Part shown: positions 55,458 to 63,176 of the stretch, one piece after another | Numbering within the stretch: the first letter of the stretch is position 1 | Layout of the letters: every line of letters starts with the position of its first letter | Source: Blastococcus sp. PRF04-17 | Lineage (GTDB): Bacteria > Actinomycetota > Actinomycetes > Mycobacteriales > Geodermatophilaceae | DNA length: 64,000 nucleotides | Reading direction: 5' to 3' | Assembly: GCF_023016265.1 (NCBI RefSeq) | Contig: NZ_CP095412.1 | Location: 3,286,001 to 3,350,000, forward strand | Made by a program: the position numbers and the translations under genes | Notes under the pieces: generated by a model | Databases searched by the model: none | What the model saw: only the letters and a program-made list of their open reading frames with translations | What the model was told of the DNA's origin: nothing

Positions 55458-57986
55458 CTACTGCGGGTGCAGGCGGACGGCGACCAGCGCGACGTCGTCC
55501 TCGGGTCGCCCGTGCACCAGCCGTTCGAGCAGCTCGTCGAGCAGCGCCTCCAGCGGCAGGTCGGCCAACTCGATGACCGCGTCCCGCAGCCGAACCATGC
55601 CGGCGTCGAGGTCGCTGTCCCGGCGCTCGACCAGGCCGTCGGTGTAGAGCAGGACCGTCGACCCGCGGTCCAGGGTCACGACCGACTCCTGCCGCCGGGT
55701 GTCCGGGTCGACGCCCAGCAGCAGGTCGCCGGTCCAGGCCGCCAGCTCCGCGACGCTCCCGTCGGGATTGATCACCAGGGGCGGCAGGTGGCCGGCGTTG
55801 GCCCAGCGCATGCGGGTCAGCCCGCGCTCCCGCTCGTCCTCCGTCTGCTCGAAGCGGGCGACGGCCGCCGTGGCGAGCGTCCGCGTCCGAAGGGTGGTCA
55901 TCGATGCGTCCAGGCCGCGCAGCACCTCGGCGGGGCCGGCGTCGCTGTAGGTGGCGATGCCCCGGAGCAGTCCGCGCAGCTGTCCCATCGCCGCCGCGGC
56001 AGCGGTGTCGTGGCCGACGACGTCGCCGATCACCAGCATGGTCGACCCGTTCGGCTGCAGGAACGCGTCGTACCAGTCCCCGCCGACCCGGGCCGCCTCG
56101 GCCGCCGGCAGGTAGCGGACGGCGATCTGCGCGTGATCAGGCTCCGGCGGCTCGGTGAGCAGGCTGCGCTGCAGGCCCTCCGCCAGCTGCTGCTGCGCGT
56201 TGTAGAGCCGCGCGTTGTCCAGGGCGAGCCCGGCGCGGTCGGCGACGTCCTGGGCGGTCGCGAGGTCCTCGTCGGTGACGGTCGTGCCGGCCCGGTAGTA
56301 CATGGTCAGCAGGCCCAGGGTGCGTCCGCGGCCACGCAACGGCAGGACCACGGCCGTCTCCGGCCGCAGCACCTGCAGCAGGTCGCGCGCCTCTCCCGGT
56401 CCCAGCAGGTCCAGGACCCGCGGGATCGGCTCGCGGGTGGCCTCTCCGCCGATCAGCGCCCGCGCCACCGGGGAGTCGACGGGCAGGGCGTCGAGGCGCA
56501 CCGCCGCGTACCGCTCCAGGACCGGCCTCGATGCCGGCTCCACGTGCCACGAGCCGACGTCGCGCGGCCGGCCGTCGGCGTCGACGAGGGTGACGATGCA
56601 GAAGTCGGCCAGCGCCGGGACGACCAGCCGCGGGAGGTGCGCCGTGGCGGCACCTGCGTCGAGCGTGCCGGCGAGTTCGGCGCTGACCTGGGCCAGCAGC
56701 GCGAGTCGCTGCGCGGAGTCCTCGGCCCTCTCCTGCACGCGGCGTCGGTCGGTGACCTCCAGGAAGTACACCGACAGACCGTCCGGCGTCGGCCACGCCC
56801 GCAGCTCGTACCAGCCGTTCAGCGGCTCCGGGTAGAAGGCGTCGAAGGAGACCGGCACGCCCACCCGGACCGCCGTGCGGTAGCTGTCCTCGAAGATGCT
56901 GTTCACCGCGGCGGGGAAGGCGTCCCAGAGCACCCGCCCGAGCAGCTCCTCGCGGCTGCTGCCCAGCAGGCGCTCGGCCTCGGCGTTGACGTGGGTGAAC
57001 CGCCACTCGCGGTCGAGGCTGTAGAACCCTGCGGGCATCGCCTCCAGCACCCGGGTGACCGAAGCCGCGCCGGCCCGCTCGTCGGTGGTGTCGTAGGCGG
57101 CACCCACCAGCCGGACGGCGGTGCCGCCGGGCCCGCTCAGTGCCCGGCCGCGGGCGTGCACCCACCGTGTCTCGCCGTCGGGCAGGACGACGCGGTACTC
57201 GGCGTCGTACTCCCCACAGGTGTCGATGCACTGCTGGAGGAGGTCACCGACCCGGTCCACGTCGTCCGGGTGCAGCCGGTCGTTGAAGGCCTCGAGCGTT
57301 TCGGTGAAGGTGTCGGCGTCGTAGCCGAAGATCGCGATGAGGCGGTCGTCCCACGACAGGCGGCCGCTGATCAGGTCCCAGTCGAAGGTGCCGATGCCGC
57401 CGGCATCGATGGCCAGCCCCCAGCGCACCCGGTCGTCCTCGTACTGGTGGACCAGCGCCGAGAGCTCGAGCTCGGTGACCGCGGACTCGGCCAGCTGCCG
57501 GACCGTGGCCACGTCGGTGTCCGACCACTCCCGGGGCCTGGGGTCGAAGACGCACAGTGCGCCGATCGCCTGGCCTCCGGTGGTGACCAGGGGGGCGCCC
57601 AGATAGGCGCCGACCTGCCCCGAGGTGACGGGCGGGAGCTCGCGGACCCGTGGGTCATCTCTCGTGTCGGAGAGCACGAGGACGCCGTCCCCCGCAGCGG
57701 TCACCGTGCAGAGCGACTCCTCCAGCAAGCCCTCCGAGCCGACGGTCCCGGTCGGCAGGCCGCTGCCCGCCGCCACGAGTTGGACGTCGGTGAGCAGCGA
57801 GATCTGGCTGCCCGGGGCGCGCACGAGACGCGCGGCGAGCTCGGACAGCCGGTCCAGCGCGTGCGCGTCGCGCCCACCGGGGAGCAGGCGACGGGCGGCG
57901 TCCAACCGGGCGGCGTCGCTCCGCAGCCGGCCGGCCGAGCGGACGGCGCCCTGCGGTGCGACCGTCGGGTCAGCGGAACCGTTCAC
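55458..57986 (-). CDS. GAF-PAS-PAS-GAF SpoIIE/PP2C phosphatase
   Basis: An 842-residue cytoplasmic sensor phosphatase. Domain order: GAF (about 30-180; VGAYLGAPLVTTGGQAIGALCVFDPRP), PAS (about 190-310; WDDRLIAIFGYD, TRWVHARGRALSG), PAS (about 315-430; EWRFTHVNAEAERLLGSS), GAF (about 440-600) and PP2C (about 620-842; VGGDWYDAFLQ, GDVVGHD, LLYTDGLVERRDS, DDVALVAVRL). The last three domains are close relatives of the frameshifted phosphatase at 42699-44377, so the two are paralogues. GTG 57986 was chosen for the AGAAGG just upstream; GTG 58061 would add 25 residues. It probably sets the phosphorylation of an anti-anti-sigma factor in response to an unknown cue; no sigma gene is adjacent. Confidence 0.9.
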   Translation of the reverse strand: MNGSADPTVAPQGAVRSAGRLRSDAARLDAARRLLPGGRDAHALDRLSELAARLVRAPGSQISLLTDVQLVAAGSGLPTGTVGSEGLLEESLCTVTAAGDGVLVLSDTRDDPRVRELPPVTSGQVGAYLGAPLVTTGGQAIGALCVFDPRPREWSDTDVATVRQLAESAVTELELSALVHQYEDDRVRWGLAIDAGGIGTFDWDLISGRLSWDDRLIAIFGYDADTFTETLEAFNDRLHPDDVDRVGDLLQQCIDTCGEYDAEYRVVLPDGETRWVHARGRALSGPGGTAVRLVGAAYDTTDERAGAASVTRVLEAMPAGFYSLDREWRFTHVNAEAERLLGSSREELLGRVLWDAFPAAVNSIFEDSYRTAVRVGVPVSFDAFYPEPLNGWYELRAWPTPDGLSVYFLEVTDRRRVQERAEDSAQRLALLAQVSAELAGTLDAGAATAHLPRLVVPALADFCIVTLVDADGRPRDVGSWHVEPASRPVLERYAAVRLDALPVDSPVARALIGGEATREPIPRVLDLLGPGEARDLLQVLRPETAVVLPLRGRGRTLGLLTMYYRAGTTVTDEDLATAQDVADRAGLALDNARLYNAQQQLAEGLQRSLLTEPPEPDHAQIAVRYLPAAEAARVGGDWYDAFLQPNGSTMLVIGDVVGHDTAAAAAMGQLRGLLRGIATYSDAGPAEVLRGLDASMTTLRTRTLATAAVARFEQTEDERERGLTRMRWANAGHLPPLVINPDGSVAELAAWTGDLLLGVDPDTRRQESVVTLDRGSTVLLYTDGLVERRDSDLDAGMVRLRDAVIELADLPLEALLDELLERLVHGRPEDDVALVAVRLHPQ

Positions 57987-58121
57987 GATGCCCTTCTGCC
58001 CGACCGCGTCGGCGAACCTCGGCGAAGGCCGCTCGTTGCAGTCCCCGCCGTCCTGCCCCACGTTATGTCACGGACTGTCCGTTGTGTGCAACGAATCCGA
58101 GGAAGGTCACAGGACCACGGC

Positions 58122-58868
58122 TCAGGGAGCAGGCACGACGAGCGTGACGGCGCTCCCGCCGTCATGTTCCACGTGCAACCCCGCACGCCTCAGCAACCCC
58201 CGCAGTCGCGTCGGGGTGTCCGGCTCGGCGGTGGTCGTGGCCAGCAGCCGGGCCAGCCGGCCCTTGTGCGCCTTGTTGAAGTGGCTGACCACCGACCGCG
58301 TCCCGTCCGGGCGTTCACTCAGGACGCCGACGGTCACGGCGCCCGGAACGGGAGCCAACGCCGCGTAGGAGCCGCTGCGCAGGTCGACCACCAGGTCGTC
58401 GACGGCGGCCAGCACCGGAGCGAGGGCGGGTCTCCAGAGGGCTCGCAGCGTCGGCAACCCGGGCAGGGCGGAACCGGCCGACAGCCGGTAGGCGGGGATC
58501 TGGTCGCCGCCCCGGACCAGCCCGAACAGCGCCGACCCCACCGCCAGCCGGTGCGCGGCACGCGACCGCTGGACCCGCGTCATGCTGCCCACGTCGAGGG
58601 CGTCGTAGAGGACGCCGGTGTAGCGCTGCAGCGCCGGCCGGGTCGGTGCGGTCCAGAGGTCGGCATTGCGGGCGATCTCCTCGTCCTGCTTCGGGGACAG
58701 GCCGAGCGCGGTGCGAGAGGCGGGGACGTCGTCGGCCAGCTCGACCAGTGCCTCCACGAGCTCGGTCCGCACCGGGGTGAGCTCCGGAGCGGTCAGGGCG
58801 GCGAGCTCGAGCGGCGGCCCGTCCCCGCCGGCGGCCTTGGTCTCCGACGGCGGGAGGAGGACGAGCAC
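58122..58868 (-). CDS. yaaA: peroxide stress protein YaaA
   Basis: A 248-residue YaaA/DUF328 protein. Its start (LVLLPPSETKAAGG), the LGLSPKQDEEIARN region, RYTGVLYDALD, the conserved basic tract FNKAHKGRLARLL and the VVDLRSGSYAAL segment are family hallmarks. In E. coli YaaA lowers free iron during peroxide stress and its fold binds DNA with unusual structure. It starts three bases after the stop of the exonuclease III gene, forming an xth-yaaA operon, which fits shared work in oxidative DNA damage. GTG start at 58868. Confidence 0.9.
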   Translation of the reverse strand: MLVLLPPSETKAAGGDGPPLELAALTAPELTPVRTELVEALVELADDVPASRTALGLSPKQDEEIARNADLWTAPTRPALQRYTGVLYDALDVGSMTRVQRSRAAHRLAVGSALFGLVRGGDQIPAYRLSAGSALPGLPTLRALWRPALAPVLAAVDDLVVDLRSGSYAALAPVPGAVTVGVLSERPDGTRSVVSHFNKAHKGRLARLLATTTAEPDTPTRLRGLLRRAGLHVEHDGGSAVTLVVPAP

Positions 58869-58871
58869 CGC

Positions 58872-59690
58872 TCAGTCCGCCAGGTCGACGACGACGGGGG
58901 CGTGGTCGCTCGCGCCCTTGCCCTTGCGCTCCTCCCGGTCGATGCGCGCCCCGGTCACGCGGGCGGCCAGGGCGGGGGAGCCCAGGACGAAGTCGATCCG
59001 CATGCCCTCGCGGCGCGGGAAGCGCAGCTGCGTGTAGTCCCAGTACGTGTAGACGCCGGGGCCGGGGGTGTGGGGCCGGACGACGTCGGCGAACCCGGCG
59101 TCCACGATGGCGCGGAAGGCCGCCCGCTCCGGCGGCGACACGTGGGTGGAGTGCGAGAAGACGGCCATGTCCCAGACGTCGTCGTTCTCGGGCGCGATGT
59201 TCCAGTCGCCGACGAGCGCGATCTGCGCCCCGGCGTCCTTCTCCAGCCACTCGCCGGCCGTCGTCCGCAGCGCCGCCAGCCAGTCGAGCTTGTACCGGTA
59301 GTGCGGGTCGGCGAGCGTCCGGCCGTTGGGCACGTACAGGCTCCAGACCCGTACGCCGCCGCAGGTGGCCCCGAGAGCGCGGGCCTCGGTCTCGCTGACG
59401 GCGATCTCGCCCGCCCCGCCGCCCCCGGCCGACCAGCACGGCTGGCCCGGGAAGCCGATCTCGACGTCCTCGATGCCGACGCGGGACAGGATCGCGACAC
59501 CGTTCCACTGCGAGTAGCCGACGTGCGCGACCTCGTAGCCCAGCGCCGCGAAGGGCATCTCCGGGAACTGGTCGTCGCGGCACTTGGTCTCCTGCAGTGC
59601 CAGGACGTCGACGTCGCTGCGCTCCAACCAGGCGGCCACCCGCTCGGCCCGGGAGCGGATGGAGTTCACGTTCCAGGTAGCCAGGCGCAC
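58872..59690 (-). CDS. xth: exodeoxyribonuclease III (AP endonuclease)
   Basis: A 272-residue Mg-dependent nuclease of the Xth/APE1 family for base-excision repair. Motifs: ATWNVNSIRSR (first Asn), LALQETKCRDDQFP (metal Glu), VWSLYVPNGR (catalytic Tyr region), VGDWNIAPEN (Asp/Asn), YTYWDYTQ, RIDFVLGS and DHAPVVVDL (catalytic Asp-His). The length is standard. GTG 59690 is preceded by TAAGCT 8 nt upstream and no ribosome site, so the mRNA may be leaderless. First gene of the operon with yaaA. Confidence 0.95.
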   Translation of the reverse strand: MRLATWNVNSIRSRAERVAAWLERSDVDVLALQETKCRDDQFPEMPFAALGYEVAHVGYSQWNGVAILSRVGIEDVEIGFPGQPCWSAGGGGAGEIAVSETEARALGATCGGVRVWSLYVPNGRTLADPHYRYKLDWLAALRTTAGEWLEKDAGAQIALVGDWNIAPENDDVWDMAVFSHSTHVSPPERAAFRAIVDAGFADVVRPHTPGPGVYTYWDYTQLRFPRREGMRIDFVLGSPALAARVTGARIDREERKGKGASDHAPVVVDLAD

Positions 59691-59698
59691 GGGAGCCC

Positions 59699-59704
59699 AG
59701 CTTA
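59699..59704 (-). promoter_or_regulatory. possible -10 element for xth
   Basis: TAAGCT on the minus strand, 8 nt before GTG 59690, fits TANNNT and a leaderless start. Confidence 0.4.
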
Positions 59705-59747
59705 GGTGGAGTGGCAGGGGCGCATTCTCCGCGCCCTGGCACTCCGC

Positions 59748-60698
59748 TCAGACCTGGACCGGGACCTCGCCCTTGGCCATCATGCGGGCCCGCAGCCGCT
59801 CGCGGCTCTCCACGAACTTCGTCGCCTGCTCGTCGAGACCGGCGAGGAAGGTGGCCAGCTCCTCGCGCGCCTTCTCGCCCTCCGGGCCGAAGTCGTCGCG
59901 GTCGAACACCCGCCACTTGCGCAGGATCGGGCTGACCACCTCGTCGTGGTGGAGCCGCAGGTCGTAGATGCCGGCCTTGGCGATGATCGTCGAGTTCTTC
60001 CGGAAGTTCGCCATGTTGGCGCCGGGCATCTCGAAGTGCATGACCTCGTGGGCCACGGCCTTCATCATCTCGTCGGGGTCGATGTCGAACGCCGCACTGA
60101 CCAGGTTCCGGTAGAAGATCATGTGCAGGTTCTCGTCCGTCGCGATGCGGGCGAGCAACTGGTCGGCCACCGGGTCGCCGGTCGCCTTCCCGGTGTTGCG
60201 GTGCGAGACGCGGGTCGCGAGCTCCTGGAACGAGACGTAGGCGACCGCCTCGAGGGGCGACTTGTCCCCGGAGTCGTAGCCGAGGGTCATGTAGTCCATC
60301 CGGGCGCGCTCCAGCGCGACCGGGTCGACGCCGCGGGTGACGACGAGGTAGTCGCGGATCGCGATGCCGTGCCGGCCCTCCTCGGCGGTCCAGCGGCCGA
60401 CCCACTGCCCCCAGGCGCCGTCCCGGCCGAACCGGGTGGCGATCTCCCGGTGGTAGCTGGGCAGGTTGTCCTCGGTCAGCAGGTTGACGAACATCGCGGC
60501 CTTCGCCGTCTCGTCGAGCTTCGACTGCTCCGGCGACCAGTCCTCGCCGCCCAGGAAGGCGAAGTTGCGCCCCTCGTCCCAGGGCACGTAGTCGTGCGGA
60601 TGCCACTCCTTGGCCAGCTTGATGTGCCGGTTCAGGTTCTCCTCGACCACCGGCTCCAGCTCGGTCAGGACCGCCGCCTGCGGGGGAGTCTGGGACAT
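59748..60698 (-). CDS. acyl-ACP desaturase (ferritin-like di-iron)
   Basis: A 316-residue soluble acyl-ACP desaturase of the plant stearoyl-ACP/mycobacterial DesA type, which inserts a double bond into an acyl chain. Di-iron ligands are visible in EEGRHG (with the preceding ENLPSYHREI) and DENLHMIFYRN, the two ExxH units of the family; VPWDEGRNF and the FEMPGANMANF region also match. ATG 60698 has GGAGG upstream. It would supply unsaturated fatty acids for membrane fluidity; electrons would come from a ferredoxin or oxidoreductase encoded elsewhere. A tandem palindrome just upstream (60725-60751) suggests repression by a TetR-type regulator. Confidence 0.94.
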   Translation of the reverse strand: MSQTPPQAAVLTELEPVVEENLNRHIKLAKEWHPHDYVPWDEGRNFAFLGGEDWSPEQSKLDETAKAAMFVNLLTEDNLPSYHREIATRFGRDGAWGQWVGRWTAEEGRHGIAIRDYLVVTRGVDPVALERARMDYMTLGYDSGDKSPLEAVAYVSFQELATRVSHRNTGKATGDPVADQLLARIATDENLHMIFYRNLVSAAFDIDPDEMMKAVAHEVMHFEMPGANMANFRKNSTIIAKAGIYDLRLHHDEVVSPILRKWRVFDRDDFGPEGEKAREELATFLAGLDEQATKFVESRERLRARMMAKGEVPVQV

Positions 60699-60724
60699 GC
60701 GGACCTCCGGGGCTCGAGGCGACC

Positions 60725-60751
60725 TACGCCTGCGTAACCTACGCAACCGTA
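60725..60751. promoter_or_regulatory. tandem TetR-type operator before the desaturase
   Basis: Two imperfect palindromes, TACGCCTGCGTA (60725-60736) and TACGCAACCGTA (60740-60751), set 15 bases apart, 27 nt before the start codon. The spacing puts them nearly on the same face of the DNA about one and a half turns apart, as for a dimer pair. The regulator is not in the window. Confidence 0.55.
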
Positions 60752-60896
60752 ACCAACGGTCGTCCACAGGGGGTGGTTCCCCGAACGGAGCCGGATCACT
60801 CCTCTGCTCAGGGGCCGCTCGTCGGTCACAGGCCGCTGCCGGGGATCGGTGGGATCATGGCCGGATGACCAGGCGGCCCACAGCGGTGGACGGCGC

Positions 60897-62455
60897 GTGA
60901 GCGACGACCCCACCAGACCCGTGACGGCCCGCCCTCCCGTCGTCCGCCGCGCACCCCGCCGGGCACCCCGCAGCTTCGCCGCCGCCCTCGGCCTGACCGC
61001 TCTCGGAGCGTTGCTGCCCGGCACCGCCTTCCTCGCGGCGGGTCGACGGAGGCTCGGCGTCCTCACCCTGCTGGCGTTCCTGGCCCTCGTCGGCGGGGGT
61101 GTGTGGCTGGCCACCGGCGGGCGCCGGACGCTCGTCCGCTCCGCCGTGGACACCGACCGCCTGCTCTGGATCGTCGGCGGCGTGGTCCTCGTCAGCCTGC
61201 TGTGGGCCGTCGTCGTGATCTCCGGCTACCGGATGCTGGTCCCACCTCGGAGCTCGCGCGGCCACCACGTGCTCGGGGCTCTGGTCGTGCTGGTCCTCGT
61301 CGTGGCGGTCGCCGCGCCGGCGGTGTTCGTCAGCCGGCTGGCCTTCACGCAGCGTGAGCTCATCGCGGAGGTGTTCGAGGACGACGGCCGGTCGGCCACC
61401 GTCGAGGACACCGCCGACCCGTTCGGCGACAAGGAGCGGGTCAACGTGCTGCTCCTCGGCGGCGACGGCGGCGAGGGCAGGGAGGGCGTGCGCACCGACA
61501 CCGTCATCGTCGCGAGCACCGACACCAGCACGGGCGACACGGTCCTGTTCAGCCTGCCGCGCAACCTGGAGAACCTGCCCTTCCCCCGGACAGCCCGCTG
61601 GCCGAGGTCTACCCCGACGGGTTCTGGGCGGGCAGCGAGAGCGAGAGCCTGCTCAACGCGGTCTATCGCAACGGGCCGGCCGAGTACCCCGACATCCTCG
61701 GGCCGACCGACGACCCGGGCGCGGACTTCCTGAAGCTCGGCGTCGGTGAGGCGCTCGGACTGAGCATCGACTACTTCGTGCTGGTCAACCTCGACGGTTT
61801 CAGCCGGCTCGTCGACGCCCTCGGCGGGATCACCGTCAACGTCAACTACTGGGTGCCGGTCGGCGGTGTCCCCGACGAGCAGCTGCCCGACGACTACATC
61901 GCCCCGGGGCCGGACCAGGAGATGGACGGCCCCACCGCACTGGCCTTCGCCCGAGGCCGCTACGGCCTCACCGACTACGACCGGATGGCTCGCCAGCGCT
62001 GCACGATCGACGCGATCATCGAGGCGGCCGACCCGGTCACCCTGCTGCGGGAGTACCAGGACCTGGCGGCCACCACGCAGGACATCGTCAGCACCGACAT
62101 CCCGCGGTCGGCGCTGCAGGACTTCGTGGACCTCGCCTTCCTCGTCCAGGAGGCGAACGTGCGCAGCGTCGTCTTCGACGCCGACCTCATCGACCCGGCC
62201 TATCCGGACTACGACCGGATGCGGCAGATCGTCGACGACACGCTCGACCCGGCGCCGGCCTCGTCGGGCGCTCCGCCGTCGGACGACGCCCCCGCCTCCG
62301 GCAACGGACAGCCCAGCGCCCCGTCGACGACGGACTCGCCCGACCCCACCGGCGGTGCGGATCCGGCGGCCGATGTCGGCGACGCCTGCGCGTACGACCG
62401 ATCCCGGGCCGAGGAGGCGCGGGCCGCCGGGAAGCCGCCGACCAAGAGCGGCTGA
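60897..62455 (+). pseudogene. LytR-CpsA-Psr (LCP) family protein, apparent frameshift
   Basis: A membrane-anchored phosphotransferase expected to attach teichoic acid or arabinogalactan-like polymers to peptidoglycan. From GTG 60897 there are several hydrophobic helices (about residues 25-165), then the LCP domain: VNVLLLGGDGGEGREGVRTDTVIV, STGDTVLFSLPRNLE, a break, then VLVNLDGFSRLVDALGG, FARGRYGLTDYDRMARQR and a Pro/Ser/Asp-rich tail. The break is in a run of five C (61583-61587); one added C gives LPFPPDSPLAEVYPDGFW and a 519-residue protein. The conserved Asp and Arg residues (RTDT, SLPR, RQR) are all present, so I consider the gene functional with a base miscalled. Confidence 0.88.
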
Positions 62456-62458
62456 CCG

Positions 62459-62841
62459 CTACATGCTGGCGATCATGATCAGGTTGCCGCAGGTGTCGTC
62501 GAGGACCGCCGTGGTCATCGAGCCCATGAGCGTCGGTTCCTGGGTGAAGCGCACGCCGAGCGCGGTGAGCCGCTCGTACTCCTTCTGCACGTCGTCGACG
62601 GCGAAGGACGTGTACGGGATGCCGTCGGCGACCAGGGTGTCCTTGTACGCCCTGGCTCCGTGGTGCTCGTCGGGCTCCAGTGCCAGCTCGACGCCGTCGG
62701 GGCCTCCGGCGACACGACGGTCAACCAGCGGTGCTCGCCCAGCGGGATCTCGGTCTTCTTCACGAAGCCGAGCACGTCGGTGTAGAAGCGCAGCGCCTTC
62801 TCCTGGTCGTCGACCAGGACGCTGGTCACGTTGATCCGCAT
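62459..62841 (-). pseudogene. VOC (glyoxalase/bleomycin-resistance) family protein, apparent frameshift
   Basis: A small vicinal-oxygen-chelate protein. The first half (MRINVTSVLVDDQEKALRFYTDVLGFVKKTEIPLGEHRWLTVVSPE) and the second half (ELALEPDEHHGARAYKD, VDDVQKEYERLTALGVRFTQEP and a GNLIMIASM end) lie in different frames. A missing base in a run of four G (62699-62702, plus strand) explains this; the repaired protein has 127 residues. Family members act in glyoxalase-type reactions or bind drugs; the substrate is unknown. ATG 62841 has GAGGAG upstream and lies two bases after the arsR stop, so the two form an operon in which arsR comes first. Confidence 0.85.
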
Positions 62842-62843
62842 CG

Positions 62844-63137
62844 TCACTCTCCTCGGGGTCCGAGCCGCCACCGCTCGGTGATGGCCCTCAACGGCGAGGT
62901 GTCCAGCGAGTGGAACTTGTAGCGGCCCTCGCGGCGCGTGGTGACCAGGCCGGCCGCCTCCAGGACCTCCAGGTGCTGCGAGATGGCCTGCCTGCTCGAG
63001 CCGAGGCCGTGCCGGCTGATCAGCCGGGTGCACAGTTCGAACAGGGTCTGGTCGTCCCGCTCCTGGAGCTCGTCGAGGACGGCGCGCCTGGTCGGGTCGG
63101 CCAGGGCCTTGAAGACGTCGCCGGACACGTCGCCCAC
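62844..63137 (-). CDS. ArsR-type winged-helix repressor
   Basis: A 97-residue DNA-binding regulator. FKALADPTRRAVLDELQERD, the recognition-helix region LGSSRQAISQHLEVLEAAGLVTTRREGRYKFHSL and the closing RAITERW match the ArsR subgroup that controls VOC or SRPBCC genes; there is no CVC metal-binding motif, so metal sensing is unlikely. GTG 63137 was chosen to begin at VGDVSGDVF; a start at 63128 is possible. A perfect inverted repeat (63149-63168) lies 11 nt upstream and is the likely autoregulatory operator. Confidence 0.9.
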   Translation of the reverse strand: MGDVSGDVFKALADPTRRAVLDELQERDDQTLFELCTRLISRHGLGSSRQAISQHLEVLEAAGLVTTRREGRYKFHSLDTSPLRAITERWRLGPRGE

Positions 63138-63148
63138 GCCCGAACAAT

Positions 63149-63168
63149 AGGCAAGTAACCACTTGCCT
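63149..63168. promoter_or_regulatory. operator palindrome of the arsR-VOC operon
   Basis: Perfect 8-base arms AGGCAAGT and ACTTGCCT around AACC. A CAAGT-N4-ACTTG core is usual for ArsR repressors paired with VOC or SRPBCC genes. It sits just before the arsR start, where binding would block transcription. Confidence 0.7.
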
Positions 63169-63176
63169 GACAAGGG

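Noticed and set aside
58166-58179. Second parS-like sequence GTTCCACGTGCAAC
   Set aside because: It has one mismatch and lies inside yaaA coding sequence, so chance plus codon constraint explains it.
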